Shown here: positions 27,619 through 36,407 of the stretch, piece by piece | Layout: every line of letters begins with the position of its first letter | Numbering within the stretch: position 1 is the first letter of the stretch | Source of the DNA: Sandaracinaceae bacterium | GTDB lineage: Bacteria > Myxococcota_A > Polyangia > Polyangiales > JAFGIB01 | Length of the DNA stretch: 50,545 bases | Direction: 5' to 3' | NCBI GenBank assembly: GCA_017881055.1 | Contig: JADGRF010000123.1 | Location: 1 to 50,545 of the forward strand | Position numbers and translations under genes: made by a program | The notes under the pieces: generated by a model | Database searches by the model: none | Told to the model about the DNA's origin: nothing | What the model saw: only the letters and a program-made list of their open reading frames with translations

Positions 27619-27879
27619 ATGAAGACCGCACGCATTCATCGACATACCGAGCTGTTTCGCGCCATCACGAACGAGCTGATCGACACGTTCGAGGATCTCA
27701 CGCACCACGCGACGCTCGAGCTCGAGCACCTCGAGTGGCGCTTGCAAAAGGTGAGAGGCCCAGTGCAGCAACTTGAACGCGACCTGCATCGTCCGGCCGA
27801 CGACCTGCGCGCGGGGTTGCGGAGGCTGTTGCGCGAGGTTCAGGACGGCTGGACGCGCGTGTGGGATGTGCTGCGCTGA
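27619..27879 (+). CDS. Small helical protein downstream of the ABC1 kinase
   Basis: The 86-residue, highly charged protein is predicted almost entirely helical with heptad-like leucines (LTHHATLELEHLEWRLQKV, then LRAGLRRLLREVQDGWTRVW), suggesting a coiled coil or helical bundle. AGAGAG lies upstream of the ATG. It starts 33 bases after the kinase stop, so the two are probably co-transcribed. No family is recognised. Confidence 0.65.
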   Translation: MKTARIHRHTELFRAITNELIDTFEDLTHHATLELEHLEWRLQKVRGPVQQLERDLHRPADDLRAGLRRLLREVQDGWTRVWDVLR

Positions 27880-27955
27880 GCTGCTCGGGCACGTCGACGA
27901 ACAGGTGTCGGTGGCTGGCAAGCTGGGGCTGCTTGTGGATAGCGGCGCGGAGAGC

Positions 27956-27984
27956 TTGAGCGGCCCGAGGTCAAGCCGTATAAG
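27956..27984 (+). promoter_or_regulatory. Promoter of yebC, leaderless geometry
   Basis: TTGAGC (27956-27961), exactly 17 bases, then TATAAG (27979-27984). Six bases later comes the ATG at 27991, which coincides with the expected transcription start. No ribosome binding site is present. Confidence 0.6.
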
Positions 27985-27990
27985 GGCGCC

Positions 27991-28692
27991 ATGGGCGCAC
28001 AGTGGAAGCAGAAAGGTCGCGAGCAAGGCGCGGCGGCTAAGGGTCGGCTCTTCACCAAGCTGGCCAAAGAGATCATGGTCGCGGCGAAAGCCGGCGCCGA
28101 TCCGGGCTTCAACCCGCGACTGCGCCTGGCCATCGAGCAAGCCAAGAAGGCCTCGATGACCAAGGACACGCTGGAGCGCGCAATCAAGAAGGGCGCGGGC
28201 CTGCTGGACGAGCAGGTGCAGTTCGAGACGATCATGTACGAAGGCTTCGCGCCGCATCAGGTGCCGGTGATCGTCGAGTGCCTGACCGACAACAAGAACC
28301 GCACGGCGCCGAACATGCGGGTGCTGTTTCGCAAGGGGCAGCTGGGCTCGAGCGGCAGCGTGTCGTGGGACTTCCTGCGGCGCGGGGCGATCGAAGCTAC
28401 GCCACCCGCAGGCGCGGTCGATCCCGAGGAAGCCGCGATCGAAGCCGGCGCGCAGGATCTCGAGCCCGCGGACGATGGCCAGACGCGCTTTCTGACCGAG
28501 CCAACAGACCTCGATACCGTGGGCCGTGCGCTCGCGGCGCGCGGCTGGGCCGTGAGCTCGCAGGCGCTCGTGTACATCGCGAAGAACCCGGTGAAGCTCG
28601 AAGGCGATGCGCGCGCCGAGGTCGAAGCGTTCCTCGCGGCGATCGACGAAGACGACGACGTGCAGCACATGTACGTGGGCCTGGCCGACTGA
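27991..28692 (+). CDS. yebC: YebC/PmpR-family protein
   Basis: YebC proteins were named transcriptional regulators, and more recently some have been linked to translation of proline-rich stretches. The 233-residue protein contains the family start [24 protein letters not shown] in divergent form, then [39 protein letters not shown] and [13 protein letters not shown]. Many family members read GHSKW at the N-terminus; here it is GAQWK, a variant seen in the YeeN-like branch. The start is ATG 27991, probably leaderless. Confidence 0.93.
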   Translation: MGAQWKQKGREQGAAAKGRLFTKLAKEIMVAAKAGADPGFNPRLRLAIEQAKKASMTKDTLERAIKKGAGLLDEQVQFETIMYEGFAPHQVPVIVECLTDNKNRTAPNMRVLFRKGQLGSSGSVSWDFLRRGAIEATPPAGAVDPEEAAIEAGAQDLEPADDGQTRFLTEPTDLDTVGRALAARGWAVSSQALVYIAKNPVKLEGDARAEVEAFLAAIDEDDDVQHMYVGLAD

Positions 28693-28711
28693 CGCGCTCT
28701 TCGGCGATCGC

Positions 28712-29224
28712 ATGAACAAGCCCGCGCTGATCCGTGCGCTCGTGGCGCAGCTCGAGGACGAGATCGCACGCGCGACCGAGTCGGCGAACCGTACGCGCCA
28801 AGGTGCGACGCACGAAGAGGCCAAGCCCGAGAACGACAAGGACACGCGCGCGCTCGAGGCCAGCTACCTGGCGCGCGGGCAGGCGCAGCGTGTCGTCGAC
28901 TTGGAGGGCGTGCTGCAGCGTGTGAAGTTCGCGACCCTGCGCGACTTCGCGAAGGACGACGCGATCGACTTGTCGGCGCTGGTGCGCGTGGTGAGCGAAG
29001 ACGAGGACGAGCGCGAGAGTGCAGACAGCGACCCAGAGACGCGCTGGTACTTTCTCGTGCCGGCAGGCGGCGGACGGCGTGTGGAGCAGGACGGCGTCGT
29101 GATCGACGTGATCACGCCGGAGGCACCGCTCGGACGGGCGCTCGTGGGTCGCTATCGCGGCGAATCGCTGCAGCTGCGCGTGGGCAGTCGACTGCGCGAG
29201 CTCTCGATCGCCGAGCTGCGCTGA
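28712..29224 (+). CDS. GreA/GreB-like transcription elongation factor family protein
   Basis: The 170-residue protein has an N-terminal helical region with scattered acidic residues (ALVAQLEDEIARATESANR), resembling the Gre coiled coil. A C-terminal beta domain reads like the Gre FKBP-type domain (VIDVITPEAPLGRALVGRYRG, then LRELSIAEL). The middle differs from classical Gre factors, so it may be a Gre-like antagonist or regulator of RNA polymerase rather than a cleavage factor. It lies 19 bases after yebC and is likely co-transcribed. Confidence 0.75.
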   Translation: MNKPALIRALVAQLEDEIARATESANRTRQGATHEEAKPENDKDTRALEASYLARGQAQRVVDLEGVLQRVKFATLRDFAKDDAIDLSALVRVVSEDEDERESADSDPETRWYFLVPAGGGRRVEQDGVVIDVITPEAPLGRALVGRYRGESLQLRVGSRLRELSIAELR

Positions 29225-29255
29225 GCTATCGTCTGCGAACCGAGAGAGAGAGATC

Positions 29256-29687
29256 ATGGAAGACCCAAACGTTGCCGCGTTGCTCAATCAAGGTTCCACG
29301 GGCTGGGTCAAGGCCATGGGCTTCACGTTCACGAAGGCGTCGGCCGATGAAGTCGAAGTCGAGTGGACGGTGCGCACCGAGCACTTGCAGCCGTACGGAA
29401 TCGTGCACGGTGGTGTGCACTGCGGCGTGATCGAGACCGTGTGCTCGATCGGCGCTGCGATCTCGGCTGCGGCGCGCAATCCAAAGGCGGGCGCGGTCGG
29501 GCTCGAGAACACCACCAGCTTCATTCGCGCGGTGCGTGAAGGCACGAAGCTGCGCTGCCGAGCCGTCCCGCTCACGCGCGGTCGCACGACACAAGTGTGG
29601 CAAGCGGAGGTCCTCGAAGGCGACAAGCTGGTGGCCACCGGTCGCCTGCGGTTGCTGATCGTCGATCCCGAAAAGCAGCTCGGCTGA
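29256..29687 (+). CDS. PaaI-type hotdog-fold thioesterase
   Basis: The 143-residue protein fits the acyl-CoA thioesterase hotdog family: LQPYGIVHGGVHCGVIETVC carries the HGG motif and the catalytic glutamate of the long central helix, followed by GLENTTSFIRAVREG and the strand TTQVWQAEV. Such enzymes hydrolyse acyl- or aryl-CoA esters. GAGAGAGA precedes the ATG. It is convergent with the alpha/beta hydrolase at the edge of the fatty-acid oxidation locus. Confidence 0.9.
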   Translation: MEDPNVAALLNQGSTGWVKAMGFTFTKASADEVEVEWTVRTEHLQPYGIVHGGVHCGVIETVCSIGAAISAAARNPKAGAVGLENTTSFIRAVREGTKLRCRAVPLTRGRTTQVWQAEVLEGDKLVATGRLRLLIVDPEKQLG

Positions 29688-29695
29688 CGCGCGCG

Positions 29696-30583
29696 CTAAC
29701 GCCCGAGCGGCACGCGCGCCGCTAGTCGCTCCACGGCTTCGCCGATCAGGCGCGCGTGATCGAGCAGCGCGGTGTGCGTGCCCTGCGGAAGATGCAACAG
29801 CTCACTCTCCGGTGCGATGCCGTGCAGCATGGCACCCACCAGCTCGGCCGGCGCGAACGGATCCTGCTCGCCGGCCACGATCAAGAGCGGCAAGGTCGCC
29901 GACGCCAGCACGTCGCTCGCGTCGTGCTCGGCAAGCGAGCACAAGAGCGTTTGCAGCGTTGCGGGATGCACGGTCGGAATGTGCATGAGCATGGCGCGCA
30001 CGTCTTCGGCGGCGGCGTCGGGGCCGACCAAGCCAAGCGTGCGTCCGAGCAGCGGGCCGAGTGGCGCGCGCGTCGCCTGACTGAGCAGGTGGAACACACC
30101 TTTGAACACGGGCTTCGGCGCGAAGTTGGCGGCAGCGTAGATGAGGCTGCCCGGCACCGGCAGCCGTGTGGTCTCGAGCACATGCCCGGCCGCACCCAAG
30201 ATCAGCGCCAGCGCATCGCAGCGCTGGGGGAACAACCGGTACGTTTCGAGCACCACCTGGCAGCCCGTCGACCAGCCCACCTGCACGGCATGCTCGATCC
30301 CGACTGCCGCCATCAGCTGCGCGACGCAGCGCGCTTGCGCATCGACCGTGGCGCCGACGTCGGTCACAGCGGGACCAGACAGACCATGGCCCGGCAGGTC
30401 CCACATCAGCACGGTGTGGCGTGGGGTCCACATCGGCAGTACGTGCTTCCAGAACAGCGTGCTGGTGGTGAGCCCGTTCGTGAGCACGAGCGCGGGCGCC
30501 TCTCGGGTTCCAGCGCGCTGACCCACGACGCGGTACGCGATGCGCGTTCCGTCGGTCGTGCAGTGAATGCGCTCGTGCTCCAT
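29696..30583 (-). CDS. Alpha/beta-hydrolase
   Basis: The 295-residue protein has the oxyanion strand VLTNGLTTSTLFW, the nucleophile elbow GWSTG (Ser), the acid in AGEQDPFAP and the catalytic His in GTHTALLDH. The motif DLPGHGLSG after the second strand is typical of esterase/haloperoxidase-type members. It is the last gene of the leftward tetR-acd-acd operon, 45 bases after the second acyl-CoA dehydrogenase. The substrate is unknown; a CoA-ester or lipid ester role is suggested only by context. Confidence 0.9.
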   Translation of the reverse strand: MEHERIHCTTDGTRIAYRVVGQRAGTREAPALVLTNGLTTSTLFWKHVLPMWTPRHTVLMWDLPGHGLSGPAVTDVGATVDAQARCVAQLMAAVGIEHAVQVGWSTGCQVVLETYRLFPQRCDALALILGAAGHVLETTRLPVPGSLIYAAANFAPKPVFKGVFHLLSQATRAPLGPLLGRTLGLVGPDAAAEDVRAMLMHIPTVHPATLQTLLCSLAEHDASDVLASATLPLLIVAGEQDPFAPAELVGAMLHGIAPESELLHLPQGTHTALLDHARLIGEAVERLAARVPLGR

Positions 30584-30587
30584 AGTC

Positions 30588-30613
30588 TTGCTCGGCTTCT
30601 TTGCTCGGCTTCT
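30588..30613. repeat. Perfect 13-bp tandem duplication
   Basis: TTGCTCGGCTTCT is repeated head to tail, with a decayed third unit starting at 30613 (TTGCTCAGCCTC). It sits in the gap between the acyl-CoA dehydrogenase and the hydrolase. On the coding (minus) strand each unit supplies an AGAAG sequence upstream of the hydrolase ATG. Confidence 0.6.
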
Positions 30614-30628
30614 TGCTCAGCCTCGCGC

Positions 30629-31840
30629 TCAGCGCAGCTCGGCCGAGCTCTTGCCGAGCAAGCGCCGCGCGATGATCAGCAGCTGAATCTGCTGGGTGCC
30701 TTCGAAGATGTCGAGCATCTTCGAGTCGCGTGCCCACTTCTCGAGCAGCTCGGTCTCCGTGGCGCCGACGGATGCGCACAGCTGCAAGCAACGCAGCGTG
30801 ATGTGGTTGGCGGCACGGCCCGCTTTGGCCTTGGCCATGGAAGCTTCTTTGGAATTTGGGATGCCGTTGTCGGCCATCCAAGCGGCTTTGATCGTCAAGA
30901 GGCGCGCAGCTTCGAGATCGGCTTCCATGCGGTACAGCTCGGCCTCGGCCGACGTCGAGCCGAACAGCGTGCGCTCGTACCCACCGAGGATGCCGCGCTC
31001 CTTCAGCAGCTCCTTGGTGCGCTCGAGCGACGCGCGACCGACACCGAGCGCCATCGCGGCCACGACCGGGCGCGTGTTGTCGAACGTCTGCATGACACCG
31101 CCGAAGCCGGCCTTGACGTCGATCTCGGGGTTGCCCAGCAGGTTCTCCTTCGGCACGCGGCAGTCGGTGAAGGTGATCGTCGCGGTATCCGAGGCACGAA
31201 TACCGAGCTTGTGATCGAGGCGCACGAGCTGCATGCCGGGCGTACCCTTCTGCACCGCGAAGCTCTTGATCGCAGCGCGGCCGGCCGAAGGATCGAGCGT
31301 GGCCCAAACCACCACGACGTCGGAGCGACCACCGGCGGTGATGAAGATCTTCTCGCCGTTCAGTACGTAGTGATCGCCGTCCTTGATCGCCGTGGTGCGA
31401 ATCGCGGCCGAGTCGGAGCCCGCGCCCGGCTCGCTGATCGCCATCGAGGCCCAGCAGCCCTTGAAGCGTTTCAGCTGCTCTTCGTTGGCGACCGCGGCGA
31501 TGGCAGCGTTGCCCAGGCCCTGGCGAGGAATCGTGAGCGCGAGGCCTACGTCGCCCCAGCACAGCTCGGTCAGACCGAGCACCGTCGCCATGTTGGTGCC
31601 GTTACGCACGCCGGACTTCTCGCCACTCTTCTTCTCTTGACGCAGCTTACCGGCGCCCGCGCCGCCACCGGCATCGCCTTCATTCATGCCGTCCATCACG
31701 GACGCGAGCATGTCGAGCTCGAAGGGGTACTCGTGCTCCGCGCAGTCGTACTTGCGCGAGATGGGACGAAAGATTTCCGTCGCCACGACGTGAGCCTGGT
31801 CGACGAGGGGTTTCAGCTTCTTGGGGATCTCGAGATTCAT
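30629..31840 (-). CDS. Acyl-CoA dehydrogenase (second in operon)
   Basis: This FAD-dependent enzyme oxidises acyl-CoA to enoyl-CoA. The 403-residue protein has the FAD/substrate motif WASMAISEPGAGSDSAAIRTT, GEKIFITAGGRSD, DHKLGIRASDTATITFTDCRVP and the C-terminal IFEGTQQIQLLIIARRLL containing the catalytic glutamate. A Gly-rich insert (DAGGGAGAGKLRQEKKSGEK) near residue 60 is unusual. The start has GAGGAGAA upstream. It lies 22 bases after the first dehydrogenase gene. Confidence 0.93.
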   Translation of the reverse strand: MNLEIPKKLKPLVDQAHVVATEIFRPISRKYDCAEHEYPFELDMLASVMDGMNEGDAGGGAGAGKLRQEKKSGEKSGVRNGTNMATVLGLTELCWGDVGLALTIPRQGLGNAAIAAVANEEQLKRFKGCWASMAISEPGAGSDSAAIRTTAIKDGDHYVLNGEKIFITAGGRSDVVVVWATLDPSAGRAAIKSFAVQKGTPGMQLVRLDHKLGIRASDTATITFTDCRVPKENLLGNPEIDVKAGFGGVMQTFDNTRPVVAAMALGVGRASLERTKELLKERGILGGYERTLFGSTSAEAELYRMEADLEAARLLTIKAAWMADNGIPNSKEASMAKAKAGRAANHITLRCLQLCASVGATETELLEKWARDSKMLDIFEGTQQIQLLIIARRLLGKSSAELR

Positions 31841-31862
31841 GATCTTCTCCTCGGCTCTTCCG

Positions 31863-33179
31863 TTACAGAAGCAGGCCGCCCTCCATCACCGACAGGGCCA
31901 TCAGGTCGCGATACCAGCGCTCGACCGGGTGCTCCTTGATGAAGCCGTGACCGCCGAGCAGCTGCACACCGTTGGTGCCGATCTCCATGCCCTTTTCCAT
32001 GCACAGCACGCGCGCCAAGTACGCCTCGCGATGGAAGGGCAGGCCTTGCTCGGCGCGGCTGGCGGCGCGCTGCGTGAGCAGGCGCATCGACTCGAGCTCG
32101 ATCCCGATGTTGGCGATCATGAACGCCACGGCTTGGCGGTTGCTGATCGGCTCACCGAACGCCTTACGGTCGTTGCAGTATTGAATGGTGTAGTCGAGCA
32201 CGCCCTGGGCCGCGCCAACCGCCAGCGCACACAACCCGATGCGCGAAAGATCGACGAGCTCCGTGAAGTCACACACGTCGACGCCTTCGCCGAGGATAGC
32301 GTGGCTCGGCAAGCGCACGTCCTCCAGCACGATGCGGCCGAGGCCGGCAGCGCGCGCACCGAGCGCGGGATCCGCCGACACCTTCACGCCCGGCGTGCCA
32401 CGCTCGACGATGAAGATGCGCGGACCTTTGCCAACCAGGCTCGCTGCGATCAGCAGCAAGTCTGCGCTCTCGGCCAGCGGCACGAGCGACTTCTCGCCCT
32501 TCAGGAGAAAGCCGTCGCCGTCCATCGTGGCGCGCGTACGCAGCTCGTTCGGATCGAACAGCGGTCGCGGCTCGGCGATGGCGATGGCAGCGCGTGGCGG
32601 CGTGCCTTCGGCGAACGCGGGCAGATACTTGGCTTGCTGATCCGCGGAGCCCCAGCGCACGAGCGCGTTCGCTACACCGATCGGTGCGAGCGCCGCGAGC
32701 GCGAGGCCCACGTCGCCGTGCGCGAGATCTTCCGCGACCAGCGCACCGGTCACGACCGACGCCTCGTTAGCTGCACCGCCCAGCGCTTCGGGCACGGCAA
32801 ACGATGCCAAACCAAGCTCCGCGAGCTGCGCTTCGAAACCTTCCGGCACAGCACATGCCGCGTCTGCAGCGTACGCCGCGGGCCGCAGCACCTCGCGCGC
32901 GAAGCGCTGCGCCGTGTCGCGGATCATCTGCTGCTCTTCAGTCACGTTCAGGTCGAACAGATCCGTCGGATTCTTCGCGGTCGCCAGGCGCTCGGGGCGG
33001 ATCAGCTTCTGCGCCTGGTTCCACTGACGCGCGACCATCGCGCCGGCGCGAAAGCCTTCACGCACGGCGACGTGCGCCACCTTCTGCGCGGACTTGTAGA
33101 TGCCGAGCTTCTGAACCAGCGGCGACCCGGAGAAGCGATTGAGCATCGACAGCGACGCAGCCATTGGATTTTTGCTCAT
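31863..33179 (-). CDS. Acyl-CoA dehydrogenase (first in operon)
   Basis: The 438-residue protein has the family core (LNVTEEQQMIRDTAQRFARE, DVGLALAALAPIGVANALVR, LKGEKSLVPLAESADLLL, LLGGHGFIKEHPVERWYRD) and ends right after the glutamate region as VMEGGLLL, lacking the IQ..IAR tail of classical members. The canonical ISEPGAGSD motif is replaced by IAEPRPLFD, so FAD/substrate contacts differ. Together with an extra N-terminal segment of about 75 residues this suggests a divergent partner, possibly forming a heteromer with the second dehydrogenase. It starts 31 bases after tetR. Confidence 0.9.
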   Translation of the reverse strand: MSKNPMAASLSMLNRFSGSPLVQKLGIYKSAQKVAHVAVREGFRAGAMVARQWNQAQKLIRPERLATAKNPTDLFDLNVTEEQQMIRDTAQRFAREVLRPAAYAADAACAVPEGFEAQLAELGLASFAVPEALGGAANEASVVTGALVAEDLAHGDVGLALAALAPIGVANALVRWGSADQQAKYLPAFAEGTPPRAAIAIAEPRPLFDPNELRTRATMDGDGFLLKGEKSLVPLAESADLLLIAASLVGKGPRIFIVERGTPGVKVSADPALGARAAGLGRIVLEDVRLPSHAILGEGVDVCDFTELVDLSRIGLCALAVGAAQGVLDYTIQYCNDRKAFGEPISNRQAVAFMIANIGIELESMRLLTQRAASRAEQGLPFHREAYLARVLCMEKGMEIGTNGVQLLGGHGFIKEHPVERWYRDLMALSVMEGGLLL

Positions 33180-33210
33180 GTGCGTATCCTCTCCTAAACG
33201 AGCACGAATG

Positions 33211-33810
33211 CTACTGCGTGAACAGGGCCGTGCGCGTCAAGCGCACGAGCTCCGCGAGATGTCTTCGTTCCACATCGGCCCGCGCGGCGGCGCTGTCGGC
33301 CAATGCCATGGGCACGGCTGAAAGTACTGCCACGTTCGAAACCACGAGCACGATCACGTGCAATACGTACGACTCGGGATCCACGTCGGCGTGGATCAAG
33401 CCGAGCATCTGGCCTTCGCGAATGTACTGCGCGACGAGCAACAGCCACGGACGCAGGTTGTCGCCCATCAAGCGCCGCGTGCTCTCGGGGTTGTCGAGCA
33501 GCTCTCGGGACAAAAGGCGCGCACGGTCGCGATCGGCGTTGAAGAACCGAATCAGCTCCTCGGTGAGCGCGGAGAAGCGATCCGTGCCGCTGGTCACCGC
33601 CTGCAGGATCTGCGGCAGCGTGCTGCGCCAGTGCTCGAACACCTGGTCGATCACGGCGCGGCGCAGCGCCTCTTTCGAGGTGTAGTGATAGAGCAGCGTC
33701 TGCTTGGCAACGCCGACTTCGTCGGCAATTGCCTGAAGAGAGACGCCCTCGTAGCCGTGCGAGGCGAAGAGCTTGGTCGCCGCAGCACGGATCTGCTCCG
33801 AGTTGTCCAC
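33211..33810 (-). CDS. TetR-family transcriptional regulator of the fatty-acid oxidation locus
   Basis: The 199-residue protein has the TetR helix-turn-helix near the N-terminus (IRAAATKLFASHGYEGVSLQ, IADEVGVAKQTLLYHYTSKE) and a ligand-binding C-terminal helical domain. The start is taken as GTG 33810; a TTG at 33846 would extend across the palindrome CTACCAGTTGGTAG and is less likely. Its gene heads the leftward acd operon and faces the rightward maoC operon. Palindromes in the divergent region point to it as a local repressor, probably sensing acyl-CoA. Confidence 0.9.
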   Translation of the reverse strand: MDNSEQIRAAATKLFASHGYEGVSLQAIADEVGVAKQTLLYHYTSKEALRRAVIDQVFEHWRSTLPQILQAVTSGTDRFSALTEELIRFFNADRDRARLLSRELLDNPESTRRLMGDNLRPWLLLVAQYIREGQMLGLIHADVDPESYVLHVIVLVVSNVAVLSAVPMALADSAAARADVERRHLAELVRLTRTALFTQ

Positions 33811-33820
33811 GCAGCCACGC

Positions 33821-33834
33821 CTACCAGTTGGTAG
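33821..33834. promoter_or_regulatory. TetR-type operator 1
   Basis: CTACCA-GT-TGGTAG has perfect 6-bp arms and lies 11 bases upstream of the tetR GTG. Confidence 0.65.
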
Positions 33835-33941
33835 AGACGGCTGCAAGGGCGCGTCGCGCTTCCAGGCCTAAGATCGCCATAAACACGTGGTTTGTTGATT
33901 CTTCCGCGTTCTCCCGGCGACGTCGGCCGTTGAAATTGAGT

Positions 33942-33955
33942 CTACCATATGGTAG
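33942..33955. promoter_or_regulatory. TetR-type operator 2
   Basis: CTACCA-TA-TGGTAG is a perfect 14-bp palindrome sharing both arms with operator 1; it lies 45 bases upstream of the maoC-type ATG. Confidence 0.7.
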
Positions 33956-33963
33956 TCCACGCG

Positions 33964-33977
33964 CGACCATCCGGTAG
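33964..33977. promoter_or_regulatory. TetR-type operator 3 (imperfect)
   Basis: CGACCA-TC-CGGTAG matches ten of twelve arm bases and lies exactly 22 bp (two helical turns) from operator 2, on the same DNA face. Confidence 0.5.
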
Positions 33978-33999
33978 AGCGGGTCGAAATGGGGTGCTC

Positions 34000-34950
34000 A
34001 TGTCAGTCTCGTCGCGCTACGTGTTGCACCAAGGCCCGATGCTCGCGGCGCTCGGGAAGACCGCGGCGCGTGCCATCTCCCAGCAGCTCGAGAAACAGCT
34101 CGGCAGGCCCGCCGCCAACCCTGCGAGCGTGCCTTCGGCGCTGATCACCCGCACCCTGCACGCGCCGTCGCCCGAGCTGCTCGACGCGTACATCGCGCAC
34201 GTCGGCGGCGACCCGCGCGCCTACAAGGGCACGGTACCGCCGCACTTCTTCCCGCACTGGGTCATGCCTGTTGCAGCTGACACGCTGAGCCACGTGCCCT
34301 ACCCGATCACGCGCGTGCTCAACGGCGGCTGCCGCATGCAAATCAACCGGCCGATCCCGCGCGGCGAGGCGCTCGAAGTCTCGGCTCAGCTCACGAGCAT
34401 CGACGACGACGGCCGGCGCGCGGTGCTCACGCAGCACGTCGTGACCAGCACGGCCAGCGCACCCGAAGCGCTGGTAGTCGACATCTACGCGATCGTCCCA
34501 CTGTCCGGTCACATACCCGCGAAGCAGCCTGCGGCTCTTCGCAGCGGCGACACAGCCAGAAAGCCCGCCGAGAAGGCGCGCGTTCCGCTCGATGCCAAAG
34601 AGATCGGCTTTACGCGCCTCCGTCACGATGCGGGCCTGTCGTTCGCCAAGCTCACCGGCGACTTCAACCCGATCCACTGGCTGACGGCCGCCGCCAAAGC
34701 GGCGGGCTTTCGCAACGTGATCCTGCACGGCTTCGGCACGCTTGCCCGCGGCGCCGAGGCCCTGAACCGCGGCGTGTTCGGCGGTGACGCGCAGCAGCTG
34801 ACAACGCTCGACGTGAAGTTCACGCGTCCGCTCGTGTTGCCGCATGAAGTCGGCTACTTCGTGCGTGGCAACGAAGTCTTCGTGGGTGACGCACTCGGCG
34901 GACCGGCCTACATGACCGGACGCTTCGACACAAAAGGAGGCGCCCTGTGA
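34000..34950 (+). CDS. MaoC-like double-hotdog enoyl-CoA hydratase
   Basis: The 316-residue protein hydrates trans-2-enoyl-CoA to 3-hydroxyacyl-CoA. The C-terminal hotdog carries the hydratase motif FAKLTGDFNPIHWLTAAA followed by VILHGFGTLA, with catalytic Asp and His. The N-terminal half (FFPHWVMPVAADTLS, RMQINRPIPRGEALEVSAQL) is a second, non-catalytic hotdog. ATG 34000 is used; the ATG at 33949 falls inside the operator and would add 17 unlikely residues. The stop overlaps the next start (GTGA). Confidence 0.88.
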   Translation: MSVSSRYVLHQGPMLAALGKTAARAISQQLEKQLGRPAANPASVPSALITRTLHAPSPELLDAYIAHVGGDPRAYKGTVPPHFFPHWVMPVAADTLSHVPYPITRVLNGGCRMQINRPIPRGEALEVSAQLTSIDDDGRRAVLTQHVVTSTASAPEALVVDIYAIVPLSGHIPAKQPAALRSGDTARKPAEKARVPLDAKEIGFTRLRHDAGLSFAKLTGDFNPIHWLTAAAKAAGFRNVILHGFGTLARGAEALNRGVFGGDAQQLTTLDVKFTRPLVLPHEVGYFVRGNEVFVGDALGGPAYMTGRFDTKGGAL

Positions 34951-36377
34951 CCGATCTGCTCTTGGAGCTCGGCAAACGTCCGTTCGTGCGCAAGCTCGTA
35001 GCGAGCGCCGGCCTACCCATGCCGATGCCCGAGGCGCTGCCTCGCCCTAAGGGCCCGAGCGTGGAGCGCTTCCTCGAAGGCAAGACCGTGCGTGTCGCAG
35101 GCGAAGGCGCCCTGGGCGCCGCGCTCGCGAACCTCTTGCCGCGTGCAGGTGCCACGACGCTCACGGCCACGGCTGCGCTGGCTGCGACCATCGGCAGCAA
35201 AGCCGAGGCCTACGGGCGCGTGGTTCGGCCACTCACAGCCGCGGATTCCGAGTCAACTGACAAGGTGCACGCGCTGATCCTCGACGCCACCGCGCTGGCG
35301 AGGCCCGCGGACCTCAGGCTGCTCTACACGTTCTTCCACGACCACGTGCGCAGCCTCGCGCGCGGCGGCCGCGTCGTCTTGCTTGGTCGACCGAGCGACA
35401 CGGCGACCACGCTCGCGCAAGCTGCCACCGAGGGCGCGCTCGACGGCTTCACGCGCTCGCTCGCCAAGGAGATCGGCGGCAAGGGCGCCACGGCCAACCT
35501 CGTGCTGGTCGAGCCCGGCGCCGAGATGCGCGTCGAGGCCGTGCTCAGGTTCCTGCTGTCGTCAGCGTCTGCGTTCGTTACGGCACAGCCGCTGCGCGTG
35601 AGCGCGGAGGCCTCCTGGGACAACCGGGATCCCTGGGAGAAGCCGCTCGCGCAGAAGGTCGTGCTCGTGACGGGCGCGGCGCGCGGCATCGGTGAAGCGA
35701 CTGCACGCATGCTGGCGAGCGAAGGCGCGCATGTGGTGTGCTTGGATCGTCCGGAAGACGACGAGCCGCTCTCGCACGTAGCCCGCGAGATCGGCGGGAC
35801 CCCGCTGACGGCGGATGTCAGCGATCCCGAAGCGGGCGTGCAGATCGCGCTGGAGCTCAAGCGCTTGCACGGTGGCGTCGACATCGTGGTGCACAACGCC
35901 GGTGTCACGCGCGACCGCACGCTCGCGCGCATGCAAGAGAGCGGCTGGGATCAGACGATCAACATCAACCTCGCGGCCATCCTGCACATCACCGAGACGC
36001 TGCTGCAGACGGGCGCGCTGCGCGACAACGGCCGCGTCGTGAGCCTGTCGTCGATCGCCGGCATCGCAGGCAACATGGGCCAGACGAACTACGCGGCCTC
36101 GAAGTCAGGCGTGATCGGCTTCACACGCTACCTCGCGAAGCAAACCAAGGCGCGCGGCATCACCGTAAACGCCATCGCACCAGGCTTCATCGAGACGCGC
36201 ATGACGGCGGCGGTCCCGATGATGATTCGCGAAGCCGGTCGGCGCCTGTCTGCGCTCGGCCAGGGCGGCCTGCCGGAAGACGTGGCGCGCGCGATCACGT
36301 TCATGGCGCTGCCCGGCTCGGCCGGCGTCACGGGTCAGGTGTTGCGCGTCTGTGGTGGTGCCTTGATCGGAGCTTGA
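34947..36377 (+). CDS. Two-domain SDR: FabG4-type 3-hydroxyacyl-CoA dehydrogenase/3-oxoacyl reductase
   Basis: The 476-residue protein has an N-terminal half (about 1-215) that is a degenerate Rossmann-like domain without an intact glycine motif. The C-terminal half is a complete short-chain dehydrogenase: TGAARGIGEA for NAD(P), HNAGVTRDRTLARM, the serine in VVSLSSIAG and YAASKSG with catalytic Tyr and Lys, ending in GGALIGA. This layout is that of mycobacterial FabG4, which uses CoA substrates. In this operon it would supply the third beta-oxidation step. GTG start, overlapping maoC by four bases. Confidence 0.9.
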   Translation: MTDLLLELGKRPFVRKLVASAGLPMPMPEALPRPKGPSVERFLEGKTVRVAGEGALGAALANLLPRAGATTLTATAALAATIGSKAEAYGRVVRPLTAADSESTDKVHALILDATALARPADLRLLYTFFHDHVRSLARGGRVVLLGRPSDTATTLAQAATEGALDGFTRSLAKEIGGKGATANLVLVEPGAEMRVEAVLRFLLSSASAFVTAQPLRVSAEASWDNRDPWEKPLAQKVVLVTGAARGIGEATARMLASEGAHVVCLDRPEDDEPLSHVAREIGGTPLTADVSDPEAGVQIALELKRLHGGVDIVVHNAGVTRDRTLARMQESGWDQTININLAAILHITETLLQTGALRDNGRVVSLSSIAGIAGNMGQTNYAASKSGVIGFTRYLAKQTKARGITVNAIAPGFIETRMTAAVPMMIREAGRRLSALGQGGLPEDVARAITFMALPGSAGVTGQVLRVCGGALIGA

Positions 36378-36407
36378 AACCCGCAGCTAGCTACTCGGAG
36401 AAATCGC

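Noticed and set aside
25921..28845. 974-codon minus-strand frame
   Set aside because: It runs antisense through the ABC1 kinase, the small helical protein and yebC, all clearly real; its composition is that of a shadow frame.
33949..33999. ATG at 33949 as the start of the MaoC-type gene
   Set aside because: It lies inside a perfect palindrome that is better explained as an operator, and would add 17 non-conserved-looking residues.
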